NCBI GenBank assembly: GCA_965240325.2
Contig: OZ251222.1
Span: 1,922,001-1,986,000 of the forward strand
DNA: 64,000 bases
Source: Rebecca billardiae RCC1528
Taxonomy: Eukaryota > Haptophyta
Reading direction: 5' to 3'
Within the stretch, counting starts at the first letter, position 1; every line of letters starts with the position of its first letter. Under the pieces are notes generated by a model that was not told the DNA's origin, ran no database searches, and saw nothing but the letters and a program-made list of their open reading frames with translations. Below are positions 51,429 to 62,110 of the stretch, piece after piece. The translations under genes were made by a program, and so were the position numbers.

Positions 51429-53768
51429 TCAGACTGCGAGTCCTGGTAGAGGGGGGGCACCGGGGGGCCCACGGCCCGGCCGCGGCCGCGGCTGACCATC
51501 CGAAGACGAATCGTACTGACGGCGAGCGCTCGTGTAGCCTGTGGGACTCCTGGCAGTCGCATCGGTGAGAAGCTGCTCGACCGCGCGCGGCAGATCGCCC
51601 GCTGCGTCGAGAAGCGCACGGACGGCGTCCGCCTCGGCAAAGCCCATGCCCACCAGGGATGCCAAGTCCACGCTGTCGACGTGCCCATCTCCATCGTCGT
51701 GGCGGCGGCCGCCGCGCACCTCGGCGGTCGGCGACATGGCCAGATTGACGTGCGCCGGCGACGCCGGCTGGCTGCTGGCCGCGAAGAAGCGGTGGATGCC
51801 CCCGCTCTCGCGCCGGGCGGGCTGTGCTGAGCGCGCACGCTGCTCGGCAGCGCACGCGTGCTTCCGCACCGGCTGCTTCCCCGCCGCGCCGGCCGCCCTC
51901 AGCTCCGCGCGCACCTCGGCAGCAACCACGTCCGGCAGCTCGGCGAGCACGGCTGGGTCCACCTCCGCCTCCGCAAGCCGCACGTACTTGGCCGCGCGCG
52001 TGGGCGTGCTCGGGAGGGAGGCGTCGGCGGTGCGGCGCGCGCTCGGCCCGTCGCGCGCCGGGCTGCCCGCGCGCGCGCTTCTGCGCTCGTCCTCCGCGCC
52101 GCCGTCCTCCCCGTCCTCCTCCTCCGCCATCCCCTCCGCGTCCGCGGTGTCGCCCGTGTCGCGCCGCAGGAAGTGAGCTATGGACAGCTGCCTGTCGTCG
52201 TGCGCGCAGCGACCGTCCGCGTCGGCGTCGGCGCGCTCGAGCTTGGTGGCGCGCACGCCCATCAGCCTGAGCCGCAGTGGCCGTGCCTCTGCCCGCGCGC
52301 GCTCGAGCTCGCGCTCGAGCAGCGCACCGGCGCGCGCATACAGCTCGTCGGCCGTGCGCGCCGGCTCGCCGGTCGAGTCGCGCGTGTGCACATCAAACTC
52401 ATCGGTCTTGAGCTTGATCGTGACGGTGCGCGCGCGGGCGCCGACGCCATCGGTGCCGGAGCAGGCGGCGAGGTCGTCGGCGAGCTTCGTCGTGAGCCAC
52501 CTGAGGGTCGAGCCGAGCGCGGCGGCGTCCGCCGTCGCGCGGAACGTGCGCTCGACGGACATGCCCTTCTGCGCAGGCACGCCACGCGCGGCCGTCGCGG
52601 CCTCTGCGGGCGCGTCGTCGCGGCCGTCCGCCCAGCCGAGCGACGCGCGCAGGAGGAAGTCTGCGCTGACCGGGCTGAAGACGGCGGCGATGTCGACGGC
52701 GGCCTGCCGGAGCTCGCCGCACGTGCGCACGCCGAGCGCGCCGCCGAGCACCTTCTCCTGCACGCGGCCGATCCCGCCGATCTTGCGCACCGGCAGCGGC
52801 GACAGGAAGTTGAGAATCTCCTCGCGCGACGGCTGGCAGCCATACTGCCCGTTGGGCTTGCGCTGGTCGGCGCACACCTTGGCGAGGAGGAAGTTGGGCG
52901 CGAGCCCGGCCGAGACGGTCAGGCCGCCGGTGGCGTCGCACACGCGCGCGCGGATCTCCTGGACTACCGACTCCGCCAGCGCAAAGCGCCGCGCGATACA
53001 GGCGGCGTCCGCGGGCTCGCCGCCGCTCTCCCCATCACCCTCGCCCTCGCCCTCGCCGCCGCGCTCGCCGCCCGCACCGTCCGCGATGACGTCATCGCGA
53101 GCGAGCGCGTGGCTGCCGAGCCGCTCGCGCCGGGCCACGTACCGCGTGAGGTCCAGGTACGCCTCGTCCAGGGAGTAGGAGCGCATCTGCGCGTCGTACT
53201 CGCGGAAGATGGCGCGCGCGACGGCCGCGACCGCCGTGTACTTTCCAAAGTCAGGCCGCACGAAGACGAGCTCGGCGGCGGGCATGCCGAACTCGGGGCC
53301 GCGCCTGCACAGCTCCTGGCCGACAAAGCCGGGCATCGCCGAGCGCACGCCCCACCGCCTCGCCACGTAGTTCGCCGTGGAGATCATGCCGATGCCGCCG
53401 ACTGCCACCGGCTTGCTAGCGAGCTCTGGACGGTCGCGGATCTCGACTGCCGCGTAGAACATGTCAAAGTCGATCACGGCGCACGCGCGGTCGAGGCGCC
53501 GCGTGTGCTCGAGCTCGGCCACCCGCTCATCCACCCGCCGCCGCAGCGCGTTCACCGAGGCGCGGTCCAGCTCGGCGCGCGTGCGGCAGAGCGCCTTGAT
53601 GCGCCCCTCCACCTTCGCATCCTGCTTGAGCTGGCGGCGCGTGTACGCGCTCTCGCCGCTCGTTGCGAGAATGATGCGATTGATCGCCTCCTTGTCGATG
53701 CCCGCCATGCCACCCTTCTCGTTCGCGAAGACGTAGATGGACTTGGCTCGCTCCTCCGCCGACGACAT
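51429..53768 (-). CDS. POLK: Y-family DNA polymerase kappa with C-terminal UBA domain
   Basis: The 779-residue product is a DinB-type translesion polymerase of the eukaryotic kappa group. The N-clasp is conserved (GGMAGIDKEAINRIILATSG and the following KQDAKVEGRIKAL). Motif I is VIDFDMFYAAVEIRDRPEL and the catalytic acidic pair is in YSLDEAYLDLT near residue 198. The KIGGIGRVQEKVLG segment is a helix-hairpin-helix thumb motif. Two PIP-box-like sites follow, RQLSIAHFLRR and SGGIHRFF. The C-terminus has a ubiquitin-associated domain (about 698-735) with LVGMGFAEADAVRALL, where vertebrate enzymes have UBZ zinc fingers. An acidic Gly/Glu insert lies near residue 225-250. The start is an ATG at 53768. 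Confidence 0.93.
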   Translation of the reverse strand: MSSAEERAKSIYVFANEKGGMAGIDKEAINRIILATSGESAYTRRQLKQDAKVEGRIKALCRTRAELDRASVNALRRRVDERVAELEHTRRLDRACAVIDFDMFYAAVEIRDRPELASKPVAVGGIGMISTANYVARRWGVRSAMPGFVGQELCRRGPEFGMPAAELVFVRPDFGKYTAVAAVARAIFREYDAQMRSYSLDEAYLDLTRYVARRERLGSHALARDDVIADGAGGERGGEGEGEGDGESGGEPADAACIARRFALAESVVQEIRARVCDATGGLTVSAGLAPNFLLAKVCADQRKPNGQYGCQPSREEILNFLSPLPVRKIGGIGRVQEKVLGGALGVRTCGELRQAAVDIAAVFSPVSADFLLRASLGWADGRDDAPAEAATAARGVPAQKGMSVERTFRATADAAALGSTLRWLTTKLADDLAACSGTDGVGARARTVTIKLKTDEFDVHTRDSTGEPARTADELYARAGALLERELERARAEARPLRLRLMGVRATKLERADADADGRCAHDDRQLSIAHFLRRDTGDTADAEGMAEEEDGEDGGAEDERRSARAGSPARDGPSARRTADASLPSTPTRAAKYVRLAEAEVDPAVLAELPDVVAAEVRAELRAAGAAGKQPVRKHACAAEQRARSAQPARRESGGIHRFFAASSQPASPAHVNLAMSPTAEVRGGRRHDDGDGHVDSVDLASLVGMGFAEADAVRALLDAAGDLPRAVEQLLTDATARSPTGYTSARRQYDSSSDGQPRPRPGRGPPGAPPLPGLAV

Positions 53769-53979
53769 GATCGCGGGGGGGTGGGGAACGCGCGACCGTT
53801 CACCTCCGCGTGAGCTAGCCGAAATGAAAACTCAAAACCACGACGGCCAATGCTGACTGCAAATAAAAAGAGCAGGCTCGCCGGTCCTGCACTCTCAACT
53901 CCTGCGTCGAGACGAGCAGAGCACGCTCGCATTCGCGCCCGCCCGCGGCCCCGCGCGGGTCCAGGACGACTACCGCGTC

Positions 53980-55053
53980 ATGCCGCCGCGTGCCACCGCC
54001 GCGCTCATCTACGCCATCGCGGGCGTGTGCGCATGCAGTGCGGCCCAGCTGCTGCCTGCATGCCGCTCTGTCTCCTCGGCGCGCGCCCCCACTCGTGGCT
54101 CGCGCGTACAAAATGTGCATGCCTCGGACCGTGGGCCATCCGAGGCGGACGACATGCGCGCTCAGCTCACGCGCGTGCGCGAGGAGACCATCGGGGCGGC
54201 CAGGCAGAGCCTAGTCCAGGCAGCAATGGGTCGCCTGGAGGGCCTTCTCCTCTCGAAGGAGCGGCAGCTCGACGACCAGGCCTCCGAGCTGGCCCGCACC
54301 AAGACCGAGGTTGTCGCTCTGCAGACGCGTGCCGAGGCTGCTGAGGCGCGCACGGCGAGCGTCCAGGCTGAAGCAGATGCGCAGATCTCGCAGCTGCGGA
54401 GTCGTGAGCAGGAGCTGGCGCGTGAGCTCGAAACCGAGCGTCGCACGGCTGACGAGCGCAGCCGCGCCCTCACGGCACTCGAGGCGCGCTCGGACGAGCA
54501 ACTGCGCAAGGCGGAGGCACGCGCGGCCGAGCTCGAGGCTGAGCTGGAGCGCGTGCGCATCTCGGAGCAGGACGCCCTGGGCCGGCTGAACGTGGTCGAC
54601 TTTGCGCGCAAGCGGCTCGAGAGCGAGCTCGCGCAGGCGACCTCCGGCCTGGACGAGATGCGCAAGCGGGTCCAGGCGCTGCTGGGCGCGAAGACGGACG
54701 CAGAGGACGCGCTCGAGCACGCGCAGGACGAGGCGAGCCGCGAGGCGAAGCGCGCCAGGTCGGCTGAGGACGCGGCCAAGCGCGCGGAGCGTGCGGGGTC
54801 GGACGCAAAGGAGGCCGTCAAGACGCTGCGCGTGCAGCTGCGGGAACGAGAGGCTGCGGCGGAGGCCATGGAGACCGAGCTGAACCTGACGCGCGTGGAC
54901 CTGGCGCGCGCCGAGTCGGAGCGCTGGCCAGCTGAGTGGATCGCTCGGCGCGCCGAGACGAACGCCGAAATCGCTGAGAATCGAGGCCGTGCCGGACGCG
55001 CTCTGCGGCGGGTGCGGAAGGTCGTCCTGTCGCCGTTCCGGCGCTCGAGCTGA
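53980..55053 (+). CDS. Coiled-coil protein with N-terminal hydrophobic leader
   Basis: The 357-residue product begins MPPRATAALIYAIAGVCACS, a likely signal peptide or membrane anchor. From about residue 55 to 330 it is an almost continuous coiled coil rich in Ala, Glu, Arg and Leu (for example LARELETERRTADERSRALT). The last 25 residues are basic. No domain beyond the coiled coil is recognised. A structural protein of the endomembrane or plastid is possible, but the family is unknown. It is divergent from pol kappa, 211 bases away. Confidence 0.75.
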   Translation: MPPRATAALIYAIAGVCACSAAQLLPACRSVSSARAPTRGSRVQNVHASDRGPSEADDMRAQLTRVREETIGAARQSLVQAAMGRLEGLLLSKERQLDDQASELARTKTEVVALQTRAEAAEARTASVQAEADAQISQLRSREQELARELETERRTADERSRALTALEARSDEQLRKAEARAAELEAELERVRISEQDALGRLNVVDFARKRLESELAQATSGLDEMRKRVQALLGAKTDAEDALEHAQDEASREAKRARSAEDAAKRAERAGSDAKEAVKTLRVQLREREAAAEAMETELNLTRVDLARAESERWPAEWIARRAETNAEIAENRGRAGRALRRVRKVVLSPFRRSS

Positions 55054-55492
55054 CTGGCGCAGAGTGACTGAGCTCACTGAGCAGCCTGCTGCTGTGCACC
55101 CGAAAAAGTCACAGTCAACGGCGCCGTCATCGTCGGCGCGCGCAGCGTGCGAACCGTGCGAGTGCGAAGTGCGAGTGCGGAGGCAGCGCCAGCGGTCAGC
55201 GGAGTGAGACTGGACGACTAGAAATTCTATTATCCGCTGCTACTATTAAGCCGATTATAAGGTCGCGCGCGCGCGCGGCCGGGTGCCGGGTGGCATCTGG
55301 CGGGTTGCCAGCCTCGGATATCCCAGGACAATGTCAGGCTGCGATATCCGGCGCCATGGTCATGTGATATGCCCACCTCGCCCACGGCTCGGGCGCCTGG
55401 CAGCTCGATAGCCAATGCCATCCGCGTACTGTAGATCACGGCACGCAGCTCTGACGAAGTTGGGACCGCGGGCCCGAGACCACCCTTGCTGC
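55054..55492. other. Intergenic DNA between convergent genes
   Basis: These 439 bases lie between two convergent stop codons. A run of cgcgcgcgcgcg lies near 55264. No gene is supported. Confidence 0.5.
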
Positions 55493-56161
55493 TCACATCA
55501 TCGGGCGCGGAGGTGGGCCGCCGCGCTTTTTCTGCTGATCCTTCATCTCCTTGATCCGCTTGAGCTTGGTCAGCTTCTTCAGGTGCGCTTGCCGCTCCTC
55601 CTCGCGGCTGATCAGGCTGTACAGGTTACCCACCTGGCTCTCACGGTCGCGCGCGACCTCCACGCCAGCGGCTTCGAAGAGTGCGCGCGCACGCTGCACC
55701 TCCTCTCTCGCGCGGCCATACTCCTTGGCGTTGAACAGACGCAGTGCCTCCTGAAGGACATCGTCGCCTTCCAGCCGAGCATAGACGGTTGCTGCGCCCG
55801 GGGAATTTGCAGCCGCCGTGCGAGCGGCGGCGGTGGCGGCGACGGCGGCAGCGCTCCGTGCAGCGTCGATGCGGGAGGCGATCTCGTCGAGAAGTGCGAC
55901 CTGTGAGTCCGTCGGACCGCCACTAACTGCGTACGCTCTCCTTGCTGCCTGCAACGACGACTCCGCCTCGTCGAGATCGCCAGCTCGCAGCTTGCTGACC
56001 GCCTCGAGTGCCCTGCGGTCGGCAGGACTGGGCTCGCTCGATGCCGTGACGCAGGCCCGGGCGCGTGTCGGCGTGAGCATGCCACCTGATGGCCGCACGC
56101 GCGGGACTGAGTGCGCCAGTGACACGCCCAACAAACTCGCGGCCAGCACGACGCGCATCAT
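55493..56161 (-). CDS. Small secreted or organellar protein with helical repeats
   Basis: A much longer open frame exists on this strand (to 57685, GTG start) but its upstream two-thirds is antisense to the EEP gene. The ATG at 56161 gives a 222-residue protein beginning MMRVVLAASLLGVSLAHSVP, a signal peptide. The mature part has TPR-like helices (ADRRALEAVSKLRAGDLDEA; ALRLFNAKEYGRAREEVQRA) and a basic, proline-ending tail (KKRGGPPPRPMM). An adjacent in-frame ATG is at 56158. A plastid location is possible, but no Phe follows the signal peptide. Function is unknown. It is divergent from the EEP gene by 210 bases. Confidence 0.7.
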   Translation of the reverse strand: MMRVVLAASLLGVSLAHSVPRVRPSGGMLTPTRARACVTASSEPSPADRRALEAVSKLRAGDLDEAESSLQAARRAYAVSGGPTDSQVALLDEIASRIDAARSAAAVAATAAARTAAANSPGAATVYARLEGDDVLQEALRLFNAKEYGRAREEVQRARALFEAAGVEVARDRESQVGNLYSLISREEERQAHLKKLTKLKRIKEMKDQQKKRGGPPPRPMM

Positions 56162-56371
56162 TCTCGCCACGAGTGAGCGGCGGCGGCGGTAGCAGGGCTG
56201 ACGGACGACCCCGATGCACGCCACGCACAGCCGCACAGGAACCAGCGCGAGCTGCACAGCAGGAAGCCCAGCTCGCGCCGGCAGTGGTTGGATGACCGCT
56301 GCGCACCCTGAACCCGCACGGCCTTCAACCTTGGCTGCAGCGCGATCACCCCCCCGCGCCGAGACGGCACG

Positions 56372-58028
56372 ATGCGGGTCGCGACGTGGAATGTGGCTGC
56401 CATCAACAACAACCCGTTCGAGTACTGGGCTTCGCATCCCGACCCCGAGTACACGCGCGTCATGCAAGCCGTCGAGCGCTTCGTCGTTGAGCCGGGCGCC
56501 GATGACATACCGGTCAATCACGTCTTCACCGACGCCATGTTTGATGCGCTCAAGGCGCGCATGGCTTCCGAGGGATGGGCGGGCCTGGACGTGACAGAAG
56601 CGCGCTGGCGAGCAGATCTGCGCGAGCGCACCGTTGTCAGCGGCTTCCTCACCGACGGCACGCTCGGCAAGAAGCGGCTCGCGTCGATGCCCGATCGGTT
56701 CACCAACACGATCGTGTGCGCGGACGGCAAGTCGGTGCCGCGCCCGTCTGTGATCAACAGCTTCACCGAAGAGCTGCGCGACATGGCGGCGTGGTGGTCG
56801 CGCTGGCTGTCCTTCATGTTCGACGAGCCGCTGCCGATCCCCACCAAGGACGGCTCCGCCGCCAGCAAGCGGCCGGTTGAGCTGCTCGTGCCGATCAAGC
56901 GGGCCAAGTACCCGGATGTGACCGAGGAGGAGGAGGCGGCGTCCCTCCCGCTGCAGACGGTGTGCCTGGCGATCTTCGACGCGGTGCTGCTGCACCTGAT
57001 GAGCACCGTCGCGCCGACCACCTGGCAGCCGCTCAAGAAGGAGCTCGTCGACGCGCTCGTCACGCGCAAGCAGGAGCGCACTCTCGAGATCATCCGCTCG
57101 CACTTCCACAGCACCGACGTGCTGTGCGTGCAGGAGGCGTCGACGGAGCTCGCGCGCGCCATCGAGGAGCAGGTCGCGCCGGGGCGCTTCGTGGTCGTCC
57201 CGTCGAGCGCCGACCCCACGCGCGGGCAGAACTCGCTGCTCGTGCTCTCCGCGGCCACGTTTGACAAGTCGAGCGTCGCCGAGCTGACGCAGCCTGTGCT
57301 GGACAAGCTGGCCGCAGCCGGCCACGCGGGCGCTCTGGCGGCGGGCGACCTGCTGGCGGTGACCGTGTGCGCCGAGGGCCAGCCGAGCGAGCAGTTCCTG
57401 CTGGCGTCCTTCCACGGCGACACGAATGGGCTGCAGACCGCGCCGGTCGTCACAGCGCTGCACGCGCAGTGCGCCGCGGCCAGCGCGGAGGGCGGGCGCT
57501 TGCGGCTGATCGCTGGCATCGATGCCAACACGTACCTGGACCCCGACGGCACGGTGGCGAAGGCGGGCAAGTTCTACTCGGTGGTCAAGTTCACGCAGGA
57601 CCTGCGCGAGCTCGGGCTGCGCACGTGCTGGTCCCCGAGCGTGCCGTGGAGCGACTGCATCACCACGTACAACGCTCGCACGCACCTGCAGCCGCAGCTG
57701 AACAAGGCGTGCCGATTCCGTGAGATCTCGCTCAAGGGCGACATCAACCCCAAAGTGCGCGGCGCGCGGCCGCCGCGCGAGCGGCGCGTGCCTCGCGGCG
57801 CCACCGGGCGCATCGCTCGCGCGCGCCGCGCCTGAAGCGCCCGTGCCGCGGGTGCCGCGCCCGCAGGATCACATCATCTTTGCGGCGCACGACTTCTCGC
57901 CTTCCAACGTGTCCCGCGACAACACTGGCGAAGGCATCTACGTGGCGGCAGCGGTGCTGCCCGCCATCCGCTTCCCATCGGATCACTGCTGCGTCTCGGC
58001 CCGTCTAGACACACCGGGCAGCAGCTGA
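56372..58028 (+). CDS. Endonuclease/exonuclease/phosphatase-family protein, two exons
   Basis: Exons 56372-57754 and 57867-58028 give 514 residues; the 112-base intron is GTGCGC...CAG. The protein shows the metal-dependent EEP fold shared by nucleases, phosphoinositide phosphatases and deadenylases. It starts MRVATWNVAAINNNPFEYW (metal and Asn site), then DVLCVQEAS with the metal-binding Glu, FHGDTNG, GIDANTY with the Asp-Asn pair, and in exon 2 DHIIFAAHDF and FPSDHCCVSA with the terminal Asp-His. About 220 residues lie between the first two motifs, far more than usual. There is no signal peptide. The substrate cannot be inferred. Confidence 0.85.
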
Positions 58029-58438
58029 ACACGCCGGATTCTCCTCTTTGGCAAGGCCATCCCCATCGTCACCAAACATTGTCGCGCGGTGCGCCCCCCG
58101 AGTTTTGCCAGAATCAGGGGTGTCCAGGAAGCCTCCCCCACCACGCTCTAGGGGCACCTAGAGCGGGGGCACCTTAGATTCCTGGCTGAGCGGTCTTTTA
58201 CCCATCTGTAGGGACACTTCCGGAAGGTACCTGGAGCGGTGGTTGTGACCTATGCGCAATGATGCGTGCCGACTCGTATAGATATCCATACGCAACGACA
58301 GCGATCCGTCCAGTACGACGAGAGTGGATCTGATACTGCCAGAAGACAGGAGTAGACAGGCGCCGCGTGGCTGCGGCGCAGCCGCCGCGCGCCGGTCGTG
58401 CGGCGGCCAGTGGCGCGGCCGGGAGGAGCCCCCCCCCG
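58029..58438. other. Intergenic DNA with a stem-loop
   Basis: This region has a hairpin near 58144-58163 (gctctaggggcacctagagc) within a longer imperfect inverted repeat (aggaagcc near 58128 and ttcctggct near 58180). It may be part of the 3' end of the EEP transcript. The satellite begins at about 58439. Confidence 0.5.
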
Positions 58439-61400
58439 TGTCAGTGATACAGGCAGATACAGTGATACAGTGATACACGGGTGGCCTGTAGTCCGGGTGC
58501 CGGCAGTCCGGGCGCGGACGGCGGCGCGCGCGGCGGCGGCTTGGCAAGGAGGGCCCCCCGTATCAGTGATACAGGCAGATACAGTGATACAGTGATACAC
58601 GGGCCTGGCCTGTAGTCCGGATGGCGGCAGTCCGGAAGCGGACGGCGGCGCGCGCGACGCGGCAGCTGGCAAGGAGGCCCCCCGTATCAGTGATACAGGC
58701 AGATACAGTGATACAGTGATACACGGGCCTGGCCTGTAGTCCGGATGGCGGCAGTCCGGAAGCGGACGGCGGCGCGCGCGGCGCGGCAGCTGGCAAGGAG
58801 GCCCCCCGTATCAGTGATACAGGCAGATACAGTGATACAGTGATACACGGGCCTGGCCTGTAGTCCGGATGGCGGCAGTCCGGGAGCGGACGGCGGCGCG
58901 CGCGGTGGCGGCTTGGCAAGGAGGCCCCCCGTATCAGTGATACAGGCAGATACAGTGATACAGTGATACACGGGCCTGGCCTGTAGTCCCGGTCCGGATG
59001 GCGGCAGTCCGGGAGCGGACGGCGGCGCGCGCGGAGGCGGCTTGGCAAGGAGGCCCCCCGTATCAGTGATACAGGCAGATACAGTGATACAGTGATACAC
59101 GGGCCTGGCCTGTAGTCCGGATGGCGGCAGTCCGGGAGCGGACGGCGGCGCGCGCGGAGGCGGCTTGGCAAGGAGGCCCCCCGTATCAGTGATACAGGCA
59201 GATACAGTGATACAGTGATACACGGGCCTGGCCTGTACGGTCCGGATGGCGACAGTCCGGGAGCGGACGGCGGCGCGCGCGGCGGCGGCTTGGCAAGGAG
59301 GCCCCCCCGTATCAGTGATACAGGCAGATACGGTGATACAGTGATACACGGGCCTGGCCTGTACTCTGTAGTCCGGATGGCGACAGTCCGGGAGCGGACG
59401 GCGGCGCGCGCGGCGGCGGCTTGGCAAGGAGGGCCCCCCGTATCAGTGATACAGGCAGATACAGTGATACAGTGATACAGGAGGCCTGCTTTAGTCCGGA
59501 TGGCGGTAGTCCGGGAGCGGACGGCGGCGCGCGCGGCGCGGCAGCTGGCAAGGAGGCCCCCCGTATCAGTGATACAGGCAGATACAGTGATACAGTGATA
59601 CAGGAGGCCTGCTTTAGTCCGGATGGCGGTAGTCCGGGAGCGGACGGCGGCGCGCGCGGTGGCGGCTTGGCAAGGAGGCCCCCCGTATCAGTGATACAGG
59701 CAGATACAGTGATACAGTGATACACGGGCCTGGCCTGTAGTCCGGATGGCGGCAGTCCGGGAGCGGACGGCGGCGCGCGCGGCGCGGCAGCTGGCAAGGA
59801 GGCCCCCCGTATCAGTGATACAGGCAGATACAGTGATACAGTGATACACGGGCCTGGCCTGTAGTCCGGATGGCGGCAGTCCGGGAGCGGACGGCGGCGC
59901 GCGCGGAGGCGGCTTGGCAAGGAGGCCCCCCGTATCAGTGATACAGGCAGATACAGTGATACAGTGATACACGGGCCTGGCCTGTAGTCCGGATGGCGGC
60001 AGTCCGGGAGCGGACGGCGGCGCGCGCGGCGCGGCAGCTGGCAAGGAGGGCCCCCCGTATCAGTGATACAGGCAGATACAGTGATACAGTGATACACGGG
60101 CCTGGCCTGTAGTCCGGATGGCGGCAGTCCGGGAGCGGACGGCGGCGCGCGCGGAGGCGGCTTGGCAAGGAGGCCCCCCGTATCAGTGATACAGGCAGAT
60201 ACAGTGATACAGTGATACACGGGCCTGGCCTGTAGTCCGGATGGCGGCAGTCCGGGAGCGGACGGCGGCGCGCGCGGCGCGGCAGCTGGCAAGGAGGCCC
60301 CCCGTATCAGTGATACAGGCAGATACAGTGATACAGTGATACACGGGCCTGGCCTGTAGTCCGGATGGCGACAGTCCGGGAGCGGACGTCGGCGCGCGCG
60401 GTGGCGGCTTGGCAAGGAGGCCCCCCGTATCAGTGATACAGGCAGATACAGTGATACAGTGATACACGGGCCTGGCCTGTAGTCCGGATGGCGGCAGTCC
60501 GGGAGCGGACGGCGGCGCGCGCGGAGGCGGCTTGGCAAGGAGGCCCCCCGTATCAGTGATACAGGCAGATACAGTGATACAGTGATACACGGGCCTGGCC
60601 TGTAGTCCGGATGGCGACAGTCCGGGAGCGGACGTCGGCGCGCGCGGCGGCGGCTTGGCAAGGAGGCCCCCCCGTATCAGTGATACAGGCAGATACAGTG
60701 ATACAGTGATACACGGGCCTGGCCTGTAGTCCGGATGGCGGCAGTCCGGGAGCGGACGGCGGCGCGCGCGGAGGCGGCTTGGCAAGGAGGCCCCCCGTAT
60801 CAGTGATACAGGCAGATACAGTGATACAGTGATACACGGGCCTGGCCTGTAGTCCGGATGGCGACAGTCCGGGAGCGGACGGCGGCGCGCGCGGCGGCGG
60901 CTTGGCAAGGAGGCCCCCCCGTATCAGTGATACAGGCAGATACAGTGATACAGTGATACACGGGCCTGGCCTGTAGTCCGGATGGCGACAGTCCGGGAGC
61001 GGAAGGCGGCGCGCGCGGCGGCGGCTTGGCAAGGAGGCCCCCCCGTATCAGTGATACAGGCAGATACAGTGATACAGTGATACAGGAGGCCTGCTTTAGT
61101 CCGGATGGCGGTAGTCCGGGAGCGGACGGCGGCGCGCGCGGTGGCGGCTTGGCAAGGAGGCCCCCCGTATCAGTGATACAGGCAGATACAGTGATACAGT
61201 GATACACGGGCCTGGCCTGTAGTCCGGATGGCAGCAGTCCGGGAGCGGACGGCGGCGCGCGCGGCGCGGCAGCTGGCAAGGAGGCCCCCCGTATCAGTGA
61301 TACAGGCAGATACAGTGATACAGTGATACACGGGCCTGGCCTGTAGTCCGGATGGCGACAGTCCGGGAGCGGACGTCGGCGCGCGCGGTGGCGGCTTGGC

Positions 61401-62110
61401 AAGGAGGCCCCCCGTATCAGTGATACAGGCAGATACAGTGATACAGTGATACACGGGCCTGGCCTGTAGTCCGGATGGCGGCAGTCCGGGAGCGGACGGC
61501 GGCGCGCGCGGAGGCGGCTTGGCAAGGAGGCCCCCCGTATCAGTGATACAGGCAGATACAGTGATACAGTGATACACGGGCCTGGCCTGTAGTCCGGATG
61601 GCGACAGTCCGGGAGCGGACGGCGGCGCGCGCGGCGGCGGCTTGGCAAGGAGGCCCCCCCCGTATCAGTGATACAGGCAGATACAGTGATACAGTGATAC
61701 ACGGGCCTGGCCTGTAGTCCGGATGGCGACAGTCCGGGAGCGGACGGCGGCGCGCGCGGCGGCGGCTTGGCAAGGAGGCCCCCCCGTATCAGTGATACAG
61801 GCAGATACAGTGATACAGTGATACACGGGCCTGGCCTGTAGTCCGGATGGCGACAGTCCGGGAGCGGACGGCGGCGCGCGCGGCGGCGGCTTGGCAAGGA
61901 GGCCCCCCCGTATCAGTGATACAGGCAGATACAGTGATACAGTGATACACGGGCCTGGCCTGTAGTCCGGATGGCGGCAGTCCGGGAGCGGACGGCGGCG
62001 CGCGCGGAGGCGGCTTGGCAAGGAGGGCCCTTCGTATCAGTGATACAGGCAGATACAGTGATACAGTGATACAGCAGGTGGCCTGGTAGTCCGGGTGGTG
62101 GCAGTCTGCC
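58439..62110 (+). repeat. Satellite array, 30 units of about 123 bases
   Basis: Thirty units begin at 58439, 58560, 58684, 58808, 58931, 59060, 59183, 59309, 59440, 59563, 59685, 59809, 59932, 60057, 60180, 60304, 60427, 60550, 60674, 60797, 60921, 61045, 61167, 61291, 61414, 61537, 61662, 61786, 61910 and 62034. Each opens with the perfect 13-base palindrome gtatcagtgatac, then aggcagatacagtgatac and another agtgatac, then a GC-rich half with tagtccgg and cagtccgg. Spacing varies between 121 and 131, which breaks reading frames. The minus strand stays open over long stretches (up to 449 residues), but I treat these frames as fortuitous. Edge units 1 and 30 resemble the inverted block downstream. 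Confidence 0.97.

Noticed and set aside
55493-57685. 730-residue minus-strand open frame
   Set aside because: It starts at GTG and its first 500 residues are antisense to the EEP gene. Only the part from the ATG at 56161 has a signal peptide and gene-like sequence.
58563-62021. Long minus-strand open frames (up to 449 residues) through the satellite, with repeated CITVSLYLPVSLIRG-type units
   Set aside because: Unit lengths of 121-131 shift the frame repeatedly, all three frames are open in places, and the translated repeats change frame rather than being preserved. This is expected of a stop-poor satellite.
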